From assembly GCA_001515955.1 (NCBI GenBank), contig LOES01000133.1, positions 1 to 9,003 on the forward strand: a stretch of DNA of 9,003 bases, written 5' to 3'. Below are positions 5,768-9,003 of the stretch, piece by piece. Position 1 is the first letter of the stretch. Each line of letters opens with the position of its first letter. Made by a program: the position numbers and the translations under genes. The notes below the pieces were generated by a model, which was not told where the DNA came from, did no database searches, and was given only the letters and a program-made list of their open reading frames with translations. The DNA comes from Clostridia bacterium BRH_c25. Lineage in GTDB: Bacteria > Bacillota_A > Clostridia > Lutisporales > Lutisporaceae.

Positions 5768-6208
5768 TTTGCTTGTTACTTCAAGCTTTTTGACCATACC
5801 AGTAAGAACGGAACACCTTACCTAAACGGGCATTGCTTCGTGTCTATGGTGATTAATATCCCTGTTTTTACAGGCAAGCAAGTAAGATACCTAAGTGTCC
5901 CCGTAGCATAACGACTGTATGACAAACAGTAGTCGAAACTGGAGATGGCAGCTTCCCTGATTCACACCACCATGCCCCTGCTAGAGGAGTACCAGGTCAT
6001 TTTACTGTGCGACAACTGGTATCCCAAAGGGAAAGTCATTGATGCAGTGAAATTATATACCAATCTGGAGCTCATCTGTGCAGTACGAAGCGATACTGCC
6101 ATTTATGATCTTCCTCCCGCTCCTACAGGAAAGAGGCAGACCGAGAAAATACGGTGACAAGCTTGATATTAAGAATTTCACCTATGAAAAAACAGGTGAT
6201 TACTATAT
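5768..6208 (+). pseudogene. Degenerate DDE (IS4/IS701-like) transposase fragment
   Basis: One frame from 5768 gives FDHTSKNGTPYLNGHCFVSM, then GKQVRYLSVPVA, a TAA at 5909, RLYDKQ, a TAG at 5930, then SKLEMAASLIHTTMPLLEEY and LLCDNWYPKG. Near 6134 the frame breaks (net minus 2 or plus 1) and homology resumes as GRPRKYGDKLDI, restoring the usual GKRGRPRKYG motif. The FDHT may be the first catalytic DDT motif with one Asp changed, and CDNWYP carries the second catalytic Asp. The N-terminus and the third catalytic residue are missing. Two nonsense codons and a frameshift mark it as long dead. Its right end merges into the last codons of the SRAP gene on the other strand. The exact IS family is not settled, and no terminal repeats were found. 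Confidence 0.75.
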
Positions 6209-6771
6209 GGTTTTAAAAAATCCTTTAGCATCAGCAAATCATTTATGCTGTTATCCATCCATATGTTTTCAGCATCATGGTTCAAAATTACTGGCATTCT
6301 ATCGTGTATCTCGCTCATTTGCTGGTTTGCGGATGTGGTTATTATTGTGCATTTCTTTATGATGTTTCCTGAAGCATCTGGCTCAATCTTGTACAAACCA
6401 GCCATTCCGAATACTGGAGCATCTTCAACAGAAATAAGCATTTTTGTTTTCGTGTTATCACTGCTTTTCTGCCATTCAAAAAATCCTGTTGCGGGAATGA
6501 TGCAACGACCATTTGCAAACAGACTCCTGAATGTCTTCTTCTCGTCTATCGTTTCGCTCCGTGCATTGATTAAAGGTCGCTTATCGTAATAATTATCAAG
6601 TCCCCACTTAGCAGAATCAATGAAGTTTTGGTTGCCTTCCCTAGTAACTATGGCAACCATGTCCGTTGGGAAAATCTCATATTTTGTACCATAACCGATG
6701 TAGTGGTTATAAGCATTGAAGCGAAACATGAGCTGTTCAAATTCGTAATCAAGCTGGTATCTCCCGCACAT
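6178..6771 (-). CDS. SRAP (YedK/HMCES-type) abasic-site DNA-protein crosslink protein, C-terminally altered
   Basis: 197 residues, starting at the ATG at 6771. GGAGG precedes it and the family needs Cys at position 2 (MCGRY), which after Met removal forms a thiazolidine crosslink with abasic sites in single-stranded DNA. The active-site set is complete: Cys2, Asn69 (INARSET), Glu99 (ATGFFEW) and His156 (IHDRMPVIL). SRAP proteins act in DNA-damage tolerance and are often encoded beside SOS genes, as here. The protein is about 25 residues shorter than usual. After FLKPY (185-189) the normal tail is lost and the last eight residues and the stop come from the adjoining transposase relic. The catalytic residues all lie upstream, so activity may survive. 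A LexA box overlaps the -35 region of its promoter, so SOS induction is expected. Confidence 0.92.
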   Translation of the reverse strand: MCGRYQLDYEFEQLMFRFNAYNHYIGYGTKYEIFPTDMVAIVTREGNQNFIDSAKWGLDNYYDKRPLINARSETIDEKKTFRSLFANGRCIIPATGFFEWQKSSDNTKTKMLISVEDAPVFGMAGLYKIEPDASGNIIKKCTIITTSANQQMSEIHDRMPVILNHDAENIWMDNSINDLLMLKDFLKPYSNHLFFHR

Positions 6772-6802
6772 AGCAATTCCTCCAACATAAGTATATATCT
6801 TT

Positions 6803-6811
6803 ATTTTACCA
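6803..6811 (-). promoter_or_regulatory. Extended -10 element of the SRAP gene
   Basis: TGGTAAAAT on the minus strand is an extended -10 box (TGn plus TAAAAT) 31 bases before the SRAP start codon. No good -35 hexamer is present at 17 bases. That position (6826-6831) touches the LexA box, so LexA binding should block this promoter. Confidence 0.5.
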
Positions 6812-6830
6812 CACATACTAAAACAAAATG

Positions 6831-6844
6831 CGAACATATGTTCC
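6831..6844. promoter_or_regulatory. LexA (SOS) box
   Basis: CGAACATATGTTCC fits the Firmicutes LexA/DinR consensus CGAACRNRYGTTYC at every position, and its 12-base core GAACATATGTTC is a perfect palindrome. It lies between the divergent SRAP and Y-family polymerase genes and overlaps the expected -35 region of the SRAP promoter. It is 76 bases upstream of the best polymerase promoter, so direct control of that gene is less certain. Confidence 0.92.
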
Positions 6845-6919
6845 TGTAATTTTAACTGTATTTCAAAGATATAGACAGAAAAGTACCTGTTTTTGCTGGA
6901 ATTCTGCCAATTTTCCAGT

Positions 6920-6949
6920 TTTACATTAAGCTTGTACAGGGATTATAGT
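6920..6949 (+). promoter_or_regulatory. Probable promoter of the Y-family polymerase operon
   Basis: TTTACA (6920-6925), an 18-base spacer and TATAGT (6944-6949) stand 28 bases before the start codon. A weaker alternative is TTGTAC at 6932 with TATACA at 6953. Neither overlaps the LexA box, which is unusual for an SOS gene. Confidence 0.45.
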
Positions 6950-6977
6950 TAATATACAACCATTATGGGGTGATATG

Positions 6978-8228
6978 ATGCGTACCATTATGCATATAGA
7001 TGTAAATAGTGCTTTCTTGTCCTGGCAAGCTGTGGCAAACCTCCAAGCAGGAGAGAAACTTGACCTTAGAGAAATCCCCTCTGTCGTGGGTGGCTCTCAA
7101 GCTGACCGACACGGCATAGTCCTTGCCAAATCAACCCCTGCCAAAAAGTACGGCATCCAAACAGGCGAAGTCCTGTGGCAATCTAGGCAAAAATGTCCAA
7201 ACCTTGTGGTAGTACCCCCGAATTATGATTTGTACATAAAAGCCAGTAGCACCCTGGTTTCAATGCTTAAAGATCATTTTCCAGTTGTTCAGCGATTTAG
7301 TATAGATGAATGTTTTGTGGACTATACTGGCATGGAGAAAAACTTTGGAGAGCCTGTTGCTTATGCCTATGCTGTCAAAGATAAGATAAAGAAAGAGCTT
7401 GGATTTACTGTCAACATTGGCATAGGGTATAACAAGCTTCTCGCAAAGGTCGCTGGCGACCTGAAGACGCCTGATATGGTACACACCCTTCTTTCGCAGG
7501 AGGAAATAGAAAAGAAAATGTGGCCGTTGCCTGTGAGGGAGCTTTTCATGGTAGGAGGAGCTTCTGAAAAGAAGCTTCGGGATTTGGCAGTGTATACGAT
7601 TGGAGATTTAGCAAAGTGCGACCCGAAAATCTTAAAATACAAATTAAAATCCCACGGATTGCTGATTTGGCAGTACGCCAACGGCTTAGACGAATCCTTA
7701 GTCCATTCAGGATATAATTTGATTATGAAAGGTATCGGAAACTCGACAACCATTCGTTTTGATGTTATTGACCATAAAACAGCATACAAAGTGTTATTGT
7801 CCTTAACTGAATCTGTTGCTTTTCGATTGCGAAATGCCAATGCTTGCTGTGGAGTTGTGTCTGTGGAAATTAGGACTTCCGAGCTAAATTCTTACTCGCA
7901 TCAGAGGAAATTGTTCAATAGAACTAACCTAACAAATGAGATATATAGAAATGTAGTGGAATTGTTCAATGAGGGTTGGCAAGGTGAGAAGATTAGACAT
8001 TTGGGGGTTAGGGTCACGGATTTCTGCACTGACGAATATATTCAGGGGTCTTTGTTTGACACAAAGGATATTACGAAAAAGCAAGCATTGGATAGTGCAA
8101 TTGACAGCATAAGAGTGAGATTCGGCAATTCAGCAATCATGCGAGCGTTCTTGGCAGATGGTCAATTCCATTCAATGACAGGTGGTCTGGGTGCTGAAGA
8201 CTATCCAGTGATGAGTACGATTCTGTAA
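6978..8228 (+). CDS. Y-family translesion DNA polymerase (DinB/UmuC type)
   Basis: 416 residues. I use the second of two adjacent ATGs because GGGGTGAT is better spaced to it and the family typically begins MRTIxHID. The palm metal ligands are Asp8 (HIDVN) and Asp110-Glu111 (FSIDECF), with Phe13 at the steric-gate position. VVGGSQADRHGIVLAKS (37-53) is the conserved fingers segment, PLPVRELFMVGGASEKKL (184-201) holds the thumb helix-hairpin-helix, and the little-finger domain follows from about 245. QGSLF (356-360) near the C-terminus matches the sliding-clamp binding motif. Length is normal and all key residues are present. It should insert bases opposite damaged templates, at a cost in mutations. 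Whether it is Pol IV or a UmuC/UvrX-type Pol V-like enzyme is open; HIDVNSAFLSW and the operon partner favour the latter. Confidence 0.95.
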   Translation: MRTIMHIDVNSAFLSWQAVANLQAGEKLDLREIPSVVGGSQADRHGIVLAKSTPAKKYGIQTGEVLWQSRQKCPNLVVVPPNYDLYIKASSTLVSMLKDHFPVVQRFSIDECFVDYTGMEKNFGEPVAYAYAVKDKIKKELGFTVNIGIGYNKLLAKVAGDLKTPDMVHTLLSQEEIEKKMWPLPVRELFMVGGASEKKLRDLAVYTIGDLAKCDPKILKYKLKSHGLLIWQYANGLDESLVHSGYNLIMKGIGNSTTIRFDVIDHKTAYKVLLSLTESVAFRLRNANACCGVVSVEIRTSELNSYSHQRKLFNRTNLTNEIYRNVVELFNEGWQGEKIRHLGVRVTDFCTDEYIQGSLFDTKDITKKQALDSAIDSIRVRFGNSAIMRAFLADGQFHSMTGGLGAEDYPVMSTIL

Positions 8229-8245
8229 AGAGAGGGGATAGGTAG

Positions 8246-8500
8246 ATGGGAAGGCAAGTGGTAAAAATGAGAGCGGACTTTGATGTCGATGGGAAGCCTG
8301 TTCCCTTGAAATTTCGATATGTCACGGAAGAGGAAGAAATGGCTGTAGTAAAGGTAGACAGGATAACCAAAAGAGATATGAATAATCATTGTGGCAATAA
8401 GATGCTCGTGTTAAAATGTGAAAGTGATGAGGATGGGGTTGTAAAAACATATGAGTTACGCTTTGAGGTAAATACTTGTCTATGGTTTCTTTATTATTAG
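8246..8500 (+). CDS. Small conserved-looking protein in the polymerase operon, function unknown
   Basis: 84 residues, beginning 17 bases after the polymerase stop with GAGGGG upstream, so co-transcription is very likely. The sequence is acidic and mixed beta-rich (RADFDVDGKPVPLKFRYVTE, then YELRFE and CLWFLYY), with no signal peptide, membrane span or enzyme motif. Similar small proteins ending in an aromatic W-F-L motif occur beside Y-family polymerase genes in Clostridia, as far as I recall. A helper role in lesion bypass is guesswork. The stop codon lies right where the IS256 element begins, so the last residue or two and the stop may come from the insertion. Confidence 0.75.
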   Translation: MGRQVVKMRADFDVDGKPVPLKFRYVTEEEEMAVVKVDRITKRDMNNHCGNKMLVLKCESDEDGVVKTYELRFEVNTCLWFLYY

Positions 8501-9003
8501 AGTAGTGTAAAATATTTTGTGTAAACCGGTGGAGAATCCTCTTGGATTAATGTTAAGATAAATATTAATTCAGGAGGATATTTTTATGGCAAGACAAAGA
8601 AAGCTTACTCCAGAACGCAAGGCGTTCATCAGTGGATTACTTGAGCACTACAGACCAGAAACCGCACAGGATGTTCAGGAAATGCTCAAAGATTTGCTAG
8701 GAGATACTCTTCAGGGAATGCTGGAAGGTGAGATGGAGGATGAATTGGGTTATTCCAAATATGATTACTCCAACAAGAACACCGATAATAGCAGGAACGG
8801 CTATAGTAAGAAGAATGTCGTCTCTTCAATGGGTGAGATTGGTTTAGACATTCCTCGTGACCGCAAAGGGGAGTTTGAACCACAGATTGTAAAGAAGAAC
8901 CAGACTGACATCTCTAACATCGAGGATCAGGTACTGTCTATGTATGCCAAAGGAATGACAACAAGGGATATTTCAGATCACCTAAAGACTGTTTATGGTG
9001 TTG
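8501..9003 (+). mobile_element. IS256-family insertion sequence, left part
   Basis: The left end is near 8501, where AGTAGTGTAAAATATTTTGT resembles the inverted-repeat ends of IS256-family elements. The transposase gene follows at 8586. The right end and matching inverted repeat lie outside the window, so the exact boundary (within a few bases) and target duplication cannot be seen. TAAAAT (8508-8513) inside this end could serve as the -10 half of the promoter formed when IS256-type circles join their ends; that is inference from family biology. Confidence 0.75.
8586..9003 (+). CDS. IS256-family (mutator-type) transposase, N-terminal part
   Basis: 139 codons are visible before the window ends, with AGGAGG eight bases before the ATG. 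The translation carries the hallmarks of the mutator-type transposase N-terminus: DVQEMLKDLLGDTLQGMLEG, ELGYSKYD, NSRNGYSKKN, a GEIGLDIPRDRKGEFEPQIV block (residues 80-99), and the AKGMTTRDIS helix-turn-helix part. The DDE catalytic residues lie beyond the right edge. No stop or frameshift is present in the visible part, so the element may be intact. It runs in the same direction as the polymerase operon and carries its own ribosome binding site. Confidence 0.93.
   Translation, partial: MARQRKLTPERKAFISGLLEHYRPETAQDVQEMLKDLLGDTLQGMLEGEMEDELGYSKYDYSNKNTDNSRNGYSKKNVVSSMGEIGLDIPRDRKGEFEPQIVKKNQTDISNIEDQVLSMYAKGMTTRDISDHLKTVYGV

Noticed and set aside
6245..6849. Plus-strand frames opposite the SRAP gene
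   Set aside because: Antisense shadows; SRAP on the minus strand has the full set of family motifs.
7260..7840. Minus-strand frames opposite the polymerase
   Set aside because: Antisense shadows of a complete Y-family polymerase gene.
8137..8389. Minus-strand frames across the end of the polymerase and the small partner gene
   Set aside because: No ribosome binding site; the plus-strand genes explain the region.
1..9003. CRISPR array, tRNA or rRNA genes
   Set aside because: No regularly spaced repeats, no cloverleaf with a conserved T-arm, and no rRNA-like segment seen on either strand.

Overview
The window looks like a piece of a low-GC Gram-positive chromosome, most likely from the Clostridia. 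The evidence is AT-rich intergenic DNA, strong AGGAGG/GGTGAT-type ribosome binding sites, TTG starts behind good Shine-Dalgarno sequences, and a textbook Bacillus/Clostridium-type LexA box. It reads as an accessory stretch bounded by mobile DNA: the 5' end of a minus-strand group II intron fills the left edge, a decayed DDE transposase lies at about 5.77-6.21 kb, and an IS256-family element starts at about 8.5 kb and runs off the right edge.

Layout, left to right. (1) 1-309: partial group II intron, minus strand. (2) 335-1306, minus: two-TM membrane protein with a PH-like cytoplasmic region and a SHOCT tail. (3) 1573-2508, minus: EVE/PUA-like plus HNH nuclease, a probable modification-dependent restriction (defence) protein. 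(4) 2643-2743: G-rich tandem repeats and a strong hairpin. (5) 2757-3785 and 3858-4640, both minus: a QueG-like double [4Fe-4S] protein downstream of an ECF sigma factor with a Cys-rich C-terminal extension. An ECF-type promoter candidate lies between them. (6) 4756-5512, minus: a HigB2/HigA2-type toxin-antitoxin operon with a clear promoter, a perfect 17-bp palindrome filling the -35/-10 spacer, and a strong terminator. (7) 5518-5676, plus: a possible short structured RNA with its own -10 box and terminator hairpin, sharing the toxin operator. (8) 5768-6208, plus: transposase pseudogene with two nonsense codons and a frameshift. (9) 6178-8500: a DNA-damage block. An SRAP/YedK-type abasic-site protein (minus) diverges from a Y-family translesion polymerase and a small conserved-looking partner (plus), with a perfect LexA box between them. 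(10) about 8501-9003, plus: left end of an IS256-family element with the start of its mutator-type transposase.

The DNA-damage block is the clearest functional unit. LexA should hold the divergent pair down until damage. SRAP then crosslinks abasic sites in single-stranded DNA while the Y-family polymerase bypasses lesions. Mobile DNA presses on this block from both sides: the transposase relic replaces the C-terminal tail of SRAP, and the IS256 element begins at the stop codon of the third gene. I see no clearly new multi-gene system. The best leads are the ECF sigma/QueG-like pair, in which the catalytic Asp of true QueG is not apparent, and the palindrome-centred divergent arrangement of the toxin operon and the possible small RNA.
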